Below, piece by piece: positions 16,749-24,724 of a DNA stretch of 64,000 nucleotides (positions are counted from its first letter, which is position 1; every line of letters begins with the position of its first letter). The stretch is from Mariniphaga sediminis (GTDB lineage: Bacteria > Bacteroidota > Bacteroidia > Bacteroidales > Prolixibacteraceae), in assembly GCF_003573545.1 (NCBI RefSeq), contig NZ_QWET01000016.1, positions 62,001 through 126,000 of the forward strand, read 5' to 3'. The translations under genes and the position numbers were made by a program. The notes below the pieces were generated by a model, which did not search any database, was not told the DNA's origin, and was given only the letters and a program-made list of their open reading frames with translations.

Positions 16749-17996
16749 ATGAATCAAAAAAATATCAAAAAAATGAAACATAACTTTTTATTTGCGTATC
16801 TATGTATTTTTCTTTTTTCATGTTCGCAACAGAAAAAAGAGATTCAATTCGCAGAGCGCCCCAAAACCCCCGTTATGGGCTGGGCCAGTTGGAACAATTA
16901 CAGGGTGAACATCAATGAAGATATTATAAAACAACAGGCCGATGCCATGGTTGATCGGGGCATGGCCGATGCCGGCTACCGTTACATAAATATCGATGAC
17001 GGATATTTTGGTGGCCGCGATTCGGAAGGGAATTTACTGGTACACAAAGAGCGTTTCCCTGGAGGGATGAAAGCCTTGGCCGGGTACATTCATTCGAAAG
17101 GCTTACGTGCCGGTATTTACACAGACGCAGGGATTAACACCTGCGCATCCTTCTGGAACAAAGATACCCTTGGGATAGGTATGGGACTTTTTGGACACGA
17201 ATACCGCGACCTGTCGTTGTTTTTAAATGACTGGAAATATGATTTCGTAAAAATCGACTGGTGTGGCGGCGACTGGTTGGGCTTCGACGAACAAATCCGC
17301 TATACCGAGCTGGGCAGGATAATACGCGAACTAAGGCCTGATGCAGTTTATAATATTTGCCGCTGGAAATTTCCGGGGAAATGGGCTGTACAGGTTGCCG
17401 ATTCGTGGCGCATATCAGAAGATATTGCCAATACCTTTGAATCGGTGATGCACATTGTGGATTTGAATGCCGATTTATGGTGCTACAGCGGCCCCGGGCA
17501 TGTAAACGACATGGATATGTTGCAGGTGGGCCGCGGAATGACCTACGAAGAAGACAAAACCCATTTTACCATGTGGTGCATTATGAACTCTCCCTTGCTG
17601 GCCGGTAACGATTTAACGACCATGTCGGACGAAACGCTTTCAATTTTAACAAACGAAGAGGTAATTGCCCTCAACCAGGATCCGATGGTATATCAGGCAC
17701 GCCGTTTGGTTGATCACGGCGATCATGAAATTTGGGGCAGGCCTTTGGTTTCAGCTATAAGCGGCGAGGTTGGGGTTGTTCTGCTCAACCGTGGCGAAAA
17801 GCCGGCCGAAATCACTTTAAACCTCGAAACCATTGGTATTAACGCTTCGGAAGGTTACAAAGTAAAGGATTTGTGGAAAAAAGAAACACAGCAAAATGTT
17901 ACCAAAGATTCGTTGACATACACGGTTCCCGTTCATGGCGTGGTAGCCTTAAAAATTGATGGTGAATCAATCCCGTTCAATATTTTTCAACAATAA
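16749..17996 (+). CDS. GH27 alpha-galactosidase-type lipoprotein
   Basis: 415 residues starting with a lipoprotein signal (CIFLFSC; Cys near residue 26). The ATG at 16749 has a GGAG 9 bp upstream, and an in-frame ATG at 16773 is the alternative. GH27 landmarks: PVMGWASWNNYRVNI, YINIDDGYFGGRD, the nucleophile Asp170 in VKIDWCGGD, and the acid/base Asp225 in SWRISEDI. The two are 55 residues apart, as in known GH27 enzymes. The C-terminal ~90 residues are the beta-sandwich. Substrate is alpha-galactose or, in a known GH27 branch, beta-L-arabinopyranose. With the GH127 gene upstream, an arabinose/galactose-containing glycan is the likely target. Confidence 0.94.
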   Translation: MNQKNIKKMKHNFLFAYLCIFLFSCSQQKKEIQFAERPKTPVMGWASWNNYRVNINEDIIKQQADAMVDRGMADAGYRYINIDDGYFGGRDSEGNLLVHKERFPGGMKALAGYIHSKGLRAGIYTDAGINTCASFWNKDTLGIGMGLFGHEYRDLSLFLNDWKYDFVKIDWCGGDWLGFDEQIRYTELGRIIRELRPDAVYNICRWKFPGKWAVQVADSWRISEDIANTFESVMHIVDLNADLWCYSGPGHVNDMDMLQVGRGMTYEEDKTHFTMWCIMNSPLLAGNDLTTMSDETLSILTNEEVIALNQDPMVYQARRLVDHGDHEIWGRPLVSAISGEVGVVLLNRGEKPAEITLNLETIGINASEGYKVKDLWKKETQQNVTKDSLTYTVPVHGVVALKIDGESIPFNIFQQ

Positions 17997-18026
17997 GAGT
18001 TCAAAAAAAATAAATCTTCCCCACTA

Positions 18027-18046
18027 CCCCTCGTTTGCAACAGGGG
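18027..18046. repeat. GC-rich palindromic repeat, copy 1
   Basis: CCCCTCGTTTGCAACAGGGG: CCCCT/AGGGG arms around a TTGCAA-containing core. It resembles the reverse complement of the unit at 18364-18384, so the two copies are in opposite orientation about 340 bp apart. Confidence 0.5.
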
Positions 18047-18363
18047 ATAGACTGTTTCGTATTTGTAATGCATTTTTTTCAGCAACATGGTTTTTTATGA
18101 TGTAATCGCTATTTTTAAAATAAAAGAATGTCAGCAGACAATTACTTTATTACTGACCAGAACGCTGTTTATTTTTTAACATTCACTGTTTGGCTCATGA
18201 AAATCCGGTTCGGGCTTTGATAGTTGCGAAACCATATGAATACCTGCTTAGTTAGGCACGCGATTATTCAGGTAAAAAAGGTTTTGTACATGCACAAACA
18301 GAAATCTAAATCAGTAAAAAGACTTAATGGAAAATTGAGAGTTACAAACTCTAAGACAGCTTC

Positions 18364-18384
18364 CCCCTCGTTGCAAACAAGGGG
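18364..18384. repeat. GC-rich palindromic repeat, copy 2
   Basis: Starts CCCCTCGTTGCAAAC and ends AAGGGG; the core GTTGCAAAC and the CCCCT/AGGGG arms match the unit at 18027-18046 when read on the other strand. Together they look like a pair of REP-like units. Confidence 0.5.
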
Positions 18385-18482
18385 CAGTTGGGCTTGCTGC
18401 AGGAGAGGTGGAAATGACTTTATAATCATTAAAACCATGTATAAAGTGTTCCACCTAATGGGTACGGAGCCGCTAAAACATT

Positions 18483-18716
18483 TTAAGGATAAAGATTCCA
18501 CCAATTTTTATAATAATCTCTTACAAGCAATACTTCTTCAGCTGCTATTCCTTTCCCAATTTTTTGTTCGTTCGTATTAACCATGAATGGATTCAAAGGT
18601 GGGAAATGACCGTCTATTGTATATTGAACACACCATAATACATATTCTCCAAGAAAAACCTTTCCAGGTCTGTTTCCCCAAAACAACAACTCTTTCAAAA
18701 TGAACAAATTAATCAT
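18483..18716 (-). CDS. Possible small protein of unknown function
   Basis: A 77-residue frame from the ATG at 18716. The sequence has natural protein character (LLFWGNRPGKVFLGEYVLWC, then KIGKGIAAEEVLLVRDYYKN, ending WWNLYP), with aromatic clusters and no low complexity. I do not recognise a family. It may be a complete small protein or a C-terminal remnant, because flanking DNA is decayed. A plus-strand frame overlaps it but looks less like protein. Confidence 0.35.
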   Translation of the reverse strand: MINLFILKELLFWGNRPGKVFLGEYVLWCVQYTIDGHFPPLNPFMVNTNEQKIGKGIAAEEVLLVRDYYKNWWNLYP

Positions 18717-18805
18717 TTTTAACTTACGGACAAGCTGTTTTAAGACAAAGATGTCTTATATTGTATTAATTATTTGAGTATTAATCAATTTAATAGATTA
18801 CGATT

Positions 18806-19132
18806 ATGGGATTAGTTGTTGCGCCTGTATTAAAAGGTATGGAAGAAGAATGGAAAAATTGGATTCTAAAAATGAAGGGTGAAAAGAAAAAAGACTGGGA
18901 TGAACTGAATAAACGTTATAGTCTTACCCGCCATGATGTCTGGGCAGTAGAAACTCCAAATGGATTAATGGCAGTTGTGCTTCACGAAGGTCCTGGTGCG
19001 GAATCGTTTATGCACGATGTGGCAGTATCTGATCATCCTATTGACATTCTTATGAAGGAAAATATAGAAAAATGTCACGGGATGGATATGAATGCCCCGC
19101 CTTCGGGCCCTATGCCGGAAAAACTTATTTAG
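18806..19132 (+). CDS. Small protein, probable dimeric alpha/beta-barrel (DUF6176/ABM-like)
   Basis: 108 residues, no signal peptide or membrane segment, so cytoplasmic. A helix rich in Trp/Lys (MEEEWKNWILKMKGEKKKDW) precedes strands RHDVWAVETPNG and LMAVVLHEG. The segment VSDHPIDILMKENIEKC recalls the C-terminal motif of small ferredoxin-like proteins of the DUF6176 type. That assignment is tentative. The C-terminus is Met/Pro-rich. It stands alone: upstream is decayed DNA and the next gene is convergent. Confidence 0.6.
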   Translation: MGLVVAPVLKGMEEEWKNWILKMKGEKKKDWDELNKRYSLTRHDVWAVETPNGLMAVVLHEGPGAESFMHDVAVSDHPIDILMKENIEKCHGMDMNAPPSGPMPEKLI

Positions 19133-19568
19133 GTTAGGACTTTAAGATGACTATTGAAATATTGGATATTGAAATAGACATTCAGTATTTCATTAGTAGT
19201 TTTTAATTTATTGACGTGATGATCAAGTTCTCTGCTGGTTCGGATGTACAGCCCGCCCCGTTTAGCAACACGCTGACGCAAGATTGCATCTTGTGGCAAT
19301 TTCCAACGATACATCAACATACGTGTGGCGTAAAAAGGAACACGGTAAAATCGTGCCTCTTTGGGAACAAAAGAAAAAACACATACTACCGGTTTTGAGG
19401 AAATAAAATAAATGCCAGGATAAATACAGAAAAAACTGTCACAACTGACGACCTTTTTTGTACTCTTCCTAACAATTGGAAGTTGCAATCTAATTTGCGA
19501 GAGTTTGGCATGAATCACCACCGAACCTGAACCATTAATGAGCCATTTGAGCCAATAATATTTTAATT
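19133..19568. mobile_element. Decayed mobile-element-like DNA with REP-like palindrome
   Basis: No intact gene. A minus-strand frame contains the peptide RVAKRGGLYIRTSREL and looks like a fragment of repeat-derived sequence. At 19279-19293 CAAGATTGCATCTTG is a hairpin with 6-bp arms and a 3-nt loop, next to a GC-rich patch (CAGCCCGCCCCGTTTAGC). This arrangement resembles intergenic REP-like units of this phylum. Copy A of the 48-bp dispersed repeat lies at 19468-19515. Element identity is inferred only from appearance. Confidence 0.35.
19468..19515 (+). repeat. 48-bp dispersed repeat, copy A
   Basis: Shares the block GGAAGTTGCAA plus flanking bases with copies at 27048-27095 and 29724-29771. 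Read on the plus strand in one frame all three encode LT(x)GSCNLICESL(x) followed by a stop, with differences mostly at third codon positions. Confidence 0.6.
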
Positions 19569-20906
19569 TTACCCTAATTTATCTAATTCCCGTTCAATAC
19601 GGTGCACAAGGTAAAAAGGCAGATTAACAAGAGTAAACGTTTTACCTGCAATAGTTTTGGCTTTTTGTATCAGGTATTCCCCCTGATAGACTCTTACTGC
19701 AATATTATGAGGGGCACGATCCATAAACTGGTGCAACGATTTTAATTTTCCAATACTTCCTGATTTTACTTCAATGGGAATAAGTTTTCCCCGCCAGGGT
19801 AAAATATAATCTACCTCGGCACTTGATTCTTTTTTGTCGCGTACCCAAAAATTTAGTTTGTTACTAATCGAGAAATTGGATGCAAGCAACTCCTGTCCGG
19901 TAATGTGCTCGGCAATAATTCCCCGGTATGTATCACCAATATTTTCGTTAAAAACGAGCTCGCCCATCAATCCCCGTGCATGATTAATCAATCCGGTATC
20001 TAACACATGGAGACGGGGTTTCCTTTTCAGTGAAGGAGAAGCCGGTACTTCCAAATTGGTGCTTGGATATACCATCCGTATCAACATTGTTTTTTCGAGG
20101 GCACGAAATGCTTCTCGCATTTCTCTTGAACGGTATTCCGAATTTCCAAATTTTTCAAATGTAACTTTAGTCCCACCCATAGCAAAAGCATGGTCAATGA
20201 CATGCCTGATGTAAGTTGTTTGTGCTGAAGAAACAGCATACTTTTCCACATCGTCGGAAAAAGAATAGATTAGACTATCGTAAACCGAACCGAGTGAAGA
20301 AATATCGGTACCGTTTGCATAAAGTTTCAATACCTCGGGCATTCCACCAATGGTGGCATATTTTTTAAATTGTGCCGTAAGCTGGTTATGCAAAAAAACC
20401 GGGACTTCAGGTCTTTCAAGCTCTGCTGCCAATAATTCGTTATTGGTGGCATAGAGGAATTCCTTAAATGAACAGGGGTGAATTGCCAGGTATTCCACCC
20501 TGCCCACCGGGGAGGAAATTTTTCTGTCCATTATGCTCTCTAAAAGTGACCCCGCAGTTATTACGAACAGTTCATTAGCCTCTTCATAAAAATACCTGAG
20601 AAGAGCTATCGCTTTTGGAGAGTTCTGAATTTCATCAATAAAAATAAGGGTTGTCCCCCCGTTTCTCTTCTTCCCTGCATAAATAAACAGGTTAGTGATT
20701 AAATCAAGGAAAGGATAGTTCTGCTCAAATAATTGTCTTTCTTCTTCTTTTTCAAGATTAAGGTAAATGTACTGGTCAAACTGTTCAGAAAACATATTTA
20801 TAGCAGTAGTTTTCCCTACCTGCCTGGCACCTCTTATGACCAGAGGTTTTCGGAACTCCTTACTTTTCCATTTTACCAGTTCTTCTAATATTTCCCGCTT
20901 AAACAT
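19569..20906 (-). CDS. AAA-type ATPase with DUF4143 C-terminal domain
   Basis: 445 residues from the ATG at 20906 (MFKREILEELVKW). An open frame continues upstream only because the 33-bp tandem repeats there contain no stop. The N-terminal AAA domain has Walker A GARQVGKTTAINMF (~35), Walker B TLIFIDEIQNSPKA and sensor-1 ITAGSLLES. The C-terminal half is DUF4143, including FEKFGNSEYRSREMREAFRALEK, then LHVLDTGLINHARG and a restriction-nuclease-like ending AEVDYILPWRGKLIPIEVKSG. These stand-alone ATPases are widespread in this phylum and their substrate is unknown to me. The DxxEVK-like end (AEVDYI with IEVKSG) recalls PD-(D/E)XK nucleases. Confidence 0.9.
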   Translation of the reverse strand: MFKREILEELVKWKSKEFRKPLVIRGARQVGKTTAINMFSEQFDQYIYLNLEKEEERQLFEQNYPFLDLITNLFIYAGKKRNGGTTLIFIDEIQNSPKAIALLRYFYEEANELFVITAGSLLESIMDRKISSPVGRVEYLAIHPCSFKEFLYATNNELLAAELERPEVPVFLHNQLTAQFKKYATIGGMPEVLKLYANGTDISSLGSVYDSLIYSFSDDVEKYAVSSAQTTYIRHVIDHAFAMGGTKVTFEKFGNSEYRSREMREAFRALEKTMLIRMVYPSTNLEVPASPSLKRKPRLHVLDTGLINHARGLMGELVFNENIGDTYRGIIAEHITGQELLASNFSISNKLNFWVRDKKESSAEVDYILPWRGKLIPIEVKSGSIGKLKSLHQFMDRAPHNIAVRVYQGEYLIQKAKTIAGKTFTLVNLPFYLVHRIERELDKLG

Positions 20907-20919
20907 TTTTACTTTTGTA

Positions 20920-21018
20920 CTAAAGTGAGGGTTAAAAATACAAAAAGTTGTATTAAAGTGAGGGTTAATTATAAAAAATATTGTATTACAGAGAGGGATA
21001 CATTTTATACCAGACAAA
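20920..21018 (-). repeat. Three 33-bp tandem repeats (iteron-like) upstream of the DUF4143 ATPase
   Basis: Units start at 20953 (TTAAAGTGAGGGTTA) and 20986 (TTACAGAGAGGGATA), with a first unit at 20920 (CTAAAGTGAGGGTTA). The spacing is exactly 33 bp twice. Each core is preceded by TTGTA or TTTGTA. The third unit is the most diverged. The block ends 13 bp before the ATPase ATG, so it covers the promoter and leader of that gene. A 33-bp period is about three DNA turns, which fits binding of a repeated protein on one face. Confidence 0.75.
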
Positions 21019-21420
21019 CAATTTTATAAACTAAAGACCATGTAATGCTTTCAAATATAATACGACCATGAATAAATTTTATCCACACAAAAGCAATATT
21101 ATCATTTTCATGGGGGGTTACATTGAACATCAATGAAAACAAACAATAATAATGAGAAATACAGCTAAGTGTTAACTACCACCATTCTTTATCAGGTTTT
21201 ACAGAAAGTAATTCGCAATGCCTTCCTGAAACTGCAACCTATAAACTCACAAAACCGACACAAGTACTGAGATTGGCACACTTGTATAATTTATACTAAA
21301 CGCAAAAAAGAACAAATAACAACAGAATACGTATTACTTTTTGTCCATGGTATAATTTGATTATTATGATTTTATCGGACGTCATGTCCATTTTATAAAG
21401 AGGTCTTAAAATATACAACT
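21019..21420. other. 402-bp spacer between divergent ATPase and regulator genes
   Basis: No gene seen. AT-rich with scattered short palindromes, such as GGAC/GTCC around 21378-21390. It should contain the promoter of the DUF4242/AraC regulator, but I found no canonical TTTG / TAnnTTTG pair. Confidence 0.4.
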
Positions 21421-22530
21421 ATGCCAATCTACATGGATCGTCATGATGTTTCAGAAGAGGTAACTGCTGAAGCTGTTGCAAAACTTCATCAAGAAGATTT
21501 GAAAATCCAGCATAAATTTAACTGCAGGGGATTAACATATTGGTTTGATGATAAAAGAAAGACTGCATTTTGTCTTATCGAAGCACCAGACGAACAGAGC
21601 CTTATTAATATGCATAACAGCGCCCATGGTGTAGTTCCTCATCGTATTATTGAAGTTGAACCCAGTATCGTGGAATCATTTTTAGGAAGAATAGAAGATC
21701 CTGAAAAATCAAAAAACGTCAGCCTGAATATCATTAATGAACCTGCATTCAGAACCATTATGATGACGGGGCTTGAGCAATTATCCTATCTGGATACGGA
21801 AATTCAGTCTTTGAAAGAATCTATAAATAAAATCAATCAATCAATTTCCGCTACAATCAAATCTTTCAAGGGAAGGGTAGTTAATCAAACTTCAGATTAT
21901 TTTCTGGTTTCTTTTGAATCTGTCTCACATGCCATTAACTGTGCCGTTCAGGTACAAACGGATTTTAATCAGTGGAAAGAACAAAATAAGTTGGATAATA
22001 TTGAGCTGAAAACTGGATTAAGCGCTGGTGTTCCTGTTACTGATAAAGAATCTGTTTTTGAAGATACCATTCAAAGGGCTGAACGTTTGTACTATATTTC
22101 AAGGGCAAAAATTGTGATCACAAACGAGGTTAAAGAGCTATACCAGAGCGAGAATCAAAATGTTTCTTTTCAACCCGATATTATAAGTCCAATATCGCCA
22201 AATGATGAGGATTTACTCCATAATTTAATGGACTACATGGAATCAATCTGGACTAAGCATTCATTTCACTCTAACGATTTAAGCAAAGAATTAAATTTAA
22301 GTAAATCCAATCTATACCGGAAAATGACCTCAATTACCGGAGAATCGCCTAATGCATTTATCAAAGAATTCAGGCTTAACAAGGCTTTAAGTTATATTCG
22401 CTCAAAAAAAGGGAACATTTCAGAAATTGCCTATGAAACAGGCTTTGGAAGTCCCTCATATTTTACAAAATGCTTTCAACAAAAATATGGTGTAAGCCCT
22501 ACCGACTACCTTCATTTACTGGACATTTAG
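21421..22530 (+). CDS. Fusion regulator: DUF4242 (nickel-binding-like) + degenerate cyclase-like domain + AraC HTH
   Basis: 369 residues with three parts. Residues 1-~85 match the DUF4242 family (YMDRHDVSEEVTAEAVAKLH, LTYWFDDKRKTAFCLIEAP, HGVVPHRIIEVEP), whose Streptomyces member SCO4226 binds nickel. Residues ~115-250 resemble a class III nucleotide cyclase domain (FKGRVVNQTSDYFLVSFES, IELKTGLSAGVPV, QRAERLYYISRAKIVIT), but the metal-binding Asp motif is not visible, so it is probably a sensory relic. Residues ~265-365 are an AraC/XylS double helix-turn-helix ending YFTKCFQQKYGVSPTDY. No membrane segment, so it is cytoplasmic. It likely controls the cupin and flavoprotein genes downstream (inference from position). 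Confidence 0.85.
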   Translation: MPIYMDRHDVSEEVTAEAVAKLHQEDLKIQHKFNCRGLTYWFDDKRKTAFCLIEAPDEQSLINMHNSAHGVVPHRIIEVEPSIVESFLGRIEDPEKSKNVSLNIINEPAFRTIMMTGLEQLSYLDTEIQSLKESINKINQSISATIKSFKGRVVNQTSDYFLVSFESVSHAINCAVQVQTDFNQWKEQNKLDNIELKTGLSAGVPVTDKESVFEDTIQRAERLYYISRAKIVITNEVKELYQSENQNVSFQPDIISPISPNDEDLLHNLMDYMESIWTKHSFHSNDLSKELNLSKSNLYRKMTSITGESPNAFIKEFRLNKALSYIRSKKGNISEIAYETGFGSPSYFTKCFQQKYGVSPTDYLHLLDI

Positions 22531-22727
22531 TACAATCCAGAATAAAAGACAATTTTGTATTTATTTTGAATCAATCTTACAAGCATTTGAATAAAATGTA
22601 GTAACACCTGAGCACTTTTCTGCCGTATATTTGATTTTCTATAACAGTCACAATCATCTAATCAGTAGCTGACCGCAACAAAGGAAATCTGTTCAGGATT
22701 ACGAATGAATCATTTTAACCAGGTACT

Positions 22728-22883
22728 ATGAACAGAACATTATTTGAACGATTAGAAGGAAGAGAAGGCATCGCAAAAATTGGGAATGATGCGGTTGAAA
22801 ACCACATGAACAACCCGGGAGTGAGTACACGGTTTTTGTCTTGCAAAGAAAATCAGGAGGATTTGGCAGTAATATTTAAATAA
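22728..22883 (+). pseudogene. Truncated-hemoglobin N-terminal fragment
   Basis: A 51-codon frame starting MNRTLFERLEGREGIAKIGN and continuing DAVENHMNNPGVSTRF matches the N-terminal helices of group-1 truncated globins (TLYERLGG-EGI pattern, then DN-H--NP). It ends after LAVIFK with no E-helix, no distal residues and no proximal His, about one third of the family length. It cannot bind heme as it stands. The downstream part seems to have been deleted and joined to the 5' region of the cupin gene 17 bp further on. Confidence 0.7.
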
Positions 22884-22900
22884 TAATGGAGGATTGAAAA

Positions 22901-23287
22901 ATGAAAATTGCAAAAGAAAACATTGAAGTAAAAATGGAAATTCCTGGCGCCGTTGTACGCCAAAGAACAGATTTTGGTGATGCATCAGGATTAGGTAAAA
23001 TTAGCGGTGAGTATTTTAGCCTTTCTGAAGGGGTCGATACTACTCCTCTTTTTATCGGACTTGAAGGAAACCAATGCCAATGTCCCCACTGGGGATATGT
23101 TCTGAAAGGTGAGATTACAACTACTGATGCAGAGGGCAATCAGGAAACAGTTACCACAAATGATTTATTCTACTGGCCTGCCGGGCATAATGTTAAGGTC
23201 AATGCTGATGCAGAAATTATCATGTTCAGCCCACAGCATGAACACAGTGAGGTAATTAATCACATGATTGAAAAGACGAAAGGATAA
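22901..23287 (+). CDS. Single-domain cupin protein
   Basis: 128 residues, cytoplasmic, with a strong ribosome binding site GGAGG 9-13 bp before the ATG. Cupin motif 1 is seen around CPHWGYVLKGEI and motif 2 around DLFYWPAGHNVKV, with His residues at the usual metal positions and a His-rich SPQHEHSEV end. Cupins of this size are isomerases, dioxygenases or small-molecule sensors; the substrate cannot be told. It is 4 bp from the next start at 23292, so it is almost certainly translated together with the flavoprotein. Confidence 0.85.
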   Translation: MKIAKENIEVKMEIPGAVVRQRTDFGDASGLGKISGEYFSLSEGVDTTPLFIGLEGNQCQCPHWGYVLKGEITTTDAEGNQETVTTNDLFYWPAGHNVKVNADAEIIMFSPQHEHSEVINHMIEKTKG

Positions 23288-23291
23288 TACG

Positions 23292-24683
23292 ATGGAAACA
23301 AAAATTAAAAATCTGCAAGAAGACATCTTGCAGGAATTTGAAACAAAAATCAGGGGAGAGTTAGTATTTCCCGACAATCAGAAGTACGAAGAAACCCGTA
23401 AAGTCTATAACGGAATGATCGATAAGAAGCCGGGGCTTATTGTAAAATGTGTCGATGTTGCAGACGTAATTTCTGCAGTAACTTTTGGCAGAGAAAATAA
23501 TTTGCTCGTTTCGGTTCGCGGAGGAGGTCATAATGCCGGGGGGCTTGGAATTTGCGATGACGGATTGGTCATTGATTTATCAGGAATCAAATTTATTCGG
23601 GTTGACACATCGGATAATACGGTACGTGTTGGAGGCGGCAATGTTTGGGGAGAAGTAGATCATGCAACTCATCCTTTTGGCCTGGCTGTGCCCGCTGGAA
23701 TAATTTCAACAACCGGTGTCGGCGGATTAACCTTGGGCGGTGGCGTTGGTCATTTATCCAGAAATTTTGGATTGACTATTGATAATCTTCTTGAAGCGGA
23801 CATGGTTTTAGCTGACGGAAGTTTTGTGACTGTAAATAATGAAAAGAATACCGATCTTTTCTGGGCAATAAGGGGAGGAGGAGGAAATTTTGGTATTGTA
23901 ACTTCCTTTAAATTCCAGGCTCATGAAGTAAACACAGTTTATGGCGGACCAACATTATGGCCTATTGAAAAAACGGAAGAAATAATGGAATGGTACGATG
24001 GTTTTCTTCATAACGCCCCCGATGAATTAAATGGATTTGTCGCCACTTTGGTTATTCCGGGGCCACCTTTTCCGCCTCATTTACACAACAAGAAATTTTG
24101 CGGAATTGTCTGGTGCTACTCTGGTGACGTAAAAAAAGGACCTGAAGTTTTTGAGCCAGTTATAGCCATGAATCCATTGTTTGAACATGTGGGAGAAATG
24201 CCTTATCCTTCAGTACAAACTTTGTTTGACGGACTCTTGCCTCCAGGCATGCAATGGTACTGGCGAGCTGATTTTTTCAATGACATTCCCGCTGATGCAG
24301 CGGCTCTTCATAAAAAATTCGGTTCAGAAATTCCAACACCACTTTCGCAAATGCATTTGTATCCAATAAGTGGCGCGGCTGGCAGAGTTGGGAAAACGGA
24401 AACTCCCTGGGCATATCGCGATGCAAAATATGCCGGCGTATTTGTTGGTATTGATCCGGATCCTGTTAATGCAGAAAAAATTACAAAGTGGGCTAAAGAT
24501 TACTGGAATGCATTGCACCCATATTCTTCAGGGGGAGCCTATTTAAACTTTATCATGAATGAGGGACAGGAACGGATTAAAGCAAGTTACAAGGATAATT
24601 ATGAGCGATTAAGTCAAATCAAAAAGAAGTATGATCCCGCCAATTTTTTCCGGGTAAATCAAAATATTGTTCCGGCTGAGTAA
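23292..24683 (+). CDS. FAD-linked oxidase of the berberine-bridge (BBE) family
   Basis: 463 residues from the ATG at 23292 (METKIKNLQED), preferred over a frame extension that overlaps the cupin gene. The PCMH-type FAD domain shows VRGGGHNAGGLG (the His that bonds FAD covalently), STTGVGGLTLGGGVGHLSRNFG and DLFWAIRGGGGNFGIVTSF. The C-terminal YDPANFFRVNQNI is the BBE signature. The second, Cys-linked FAD attachment of plant enzymes is absent here, so single covalent attachment via His is expected. No signal peptide. These enzymes oxidise sugars or aromatic alcohols. Substrate unknown. Confidence 0.92.
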   Translation: METKIKNLQEDILQEFETKIRGELVFPDNQKYEETRKVYNGMIDKKPGLIVKCVDVADVISAVTFGRENNLLVSVRGGGHNAGGLGICDDGLVIDLSGIKFIRVDTSDNTVRVGGGNVWGEVDHATHPFGLAVPAGIISTTGVGGLTLGGGVGHLSRNFGLTIDNLLEADMVLADGSFVTVNNEKNTDLFWAIRGGGGNFGIVTSFKFQAHEVNTVYGGPTLWPIEKTEEIMEWYDGFLHNAPDELNGFVATLVIPGPPFPPHLHNKKFCGIVWCYSGDVKKGPEVFEPVIAMNPLFEHVGEMPYPSVQTLFDGLLPPGMQWYWRADFFNDIPADAAALHKKFGSEIPTPLSQMHLYPISGAAGRVGKTETPWAYRDAKYAGVFVGIDPDPVNAEKITKWAKDYWNALHPYSSGGAYLNFIMNEGQERIKASYKDNYERLSQIKKKYDPANFFRVNQNIVPAE

Positions 24684-24724
24684 GCGGAACACTTACTATC
24701 AGGTGAACATGATCTTTTTGGATA

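Larger units (their letters stand above)
17997..18482. other. Gene-poor stretch with two palindromic repeats
   Basis: No recognisable gene. It contains two related GC-rich palindromes at 18027 and 18364. An open frame that covers 18224-18580 on the plus strand has the repeat translated inside it and no protein-like features, so it was not accepted. The DNA looks like decayed accessory sequence downstream of the PUL. Confidence 0.45.

Noticed and set aside
18224-18580. 118-codon plus-strand frame containing CCRRGG
   Set aside because: The central part is a translation of a palindromic repeat and the peptide lacks protein-like character; a minus-strand frame overlaps it with better character.
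20907-21017. N-terminal extension of the DUF4143 ATPase (NPHFNTTFCIFNPHFSTKV)
   Set aside because: It is the translation of the 33-bp tandem repeats; the family normally starts at MFKREILEEL.
20920-21018. 33-bp tandem units as a CRISPR array
   Set aside because: Units are contiguous with no unique spacers, there are only three, and no cas gene is in the window.
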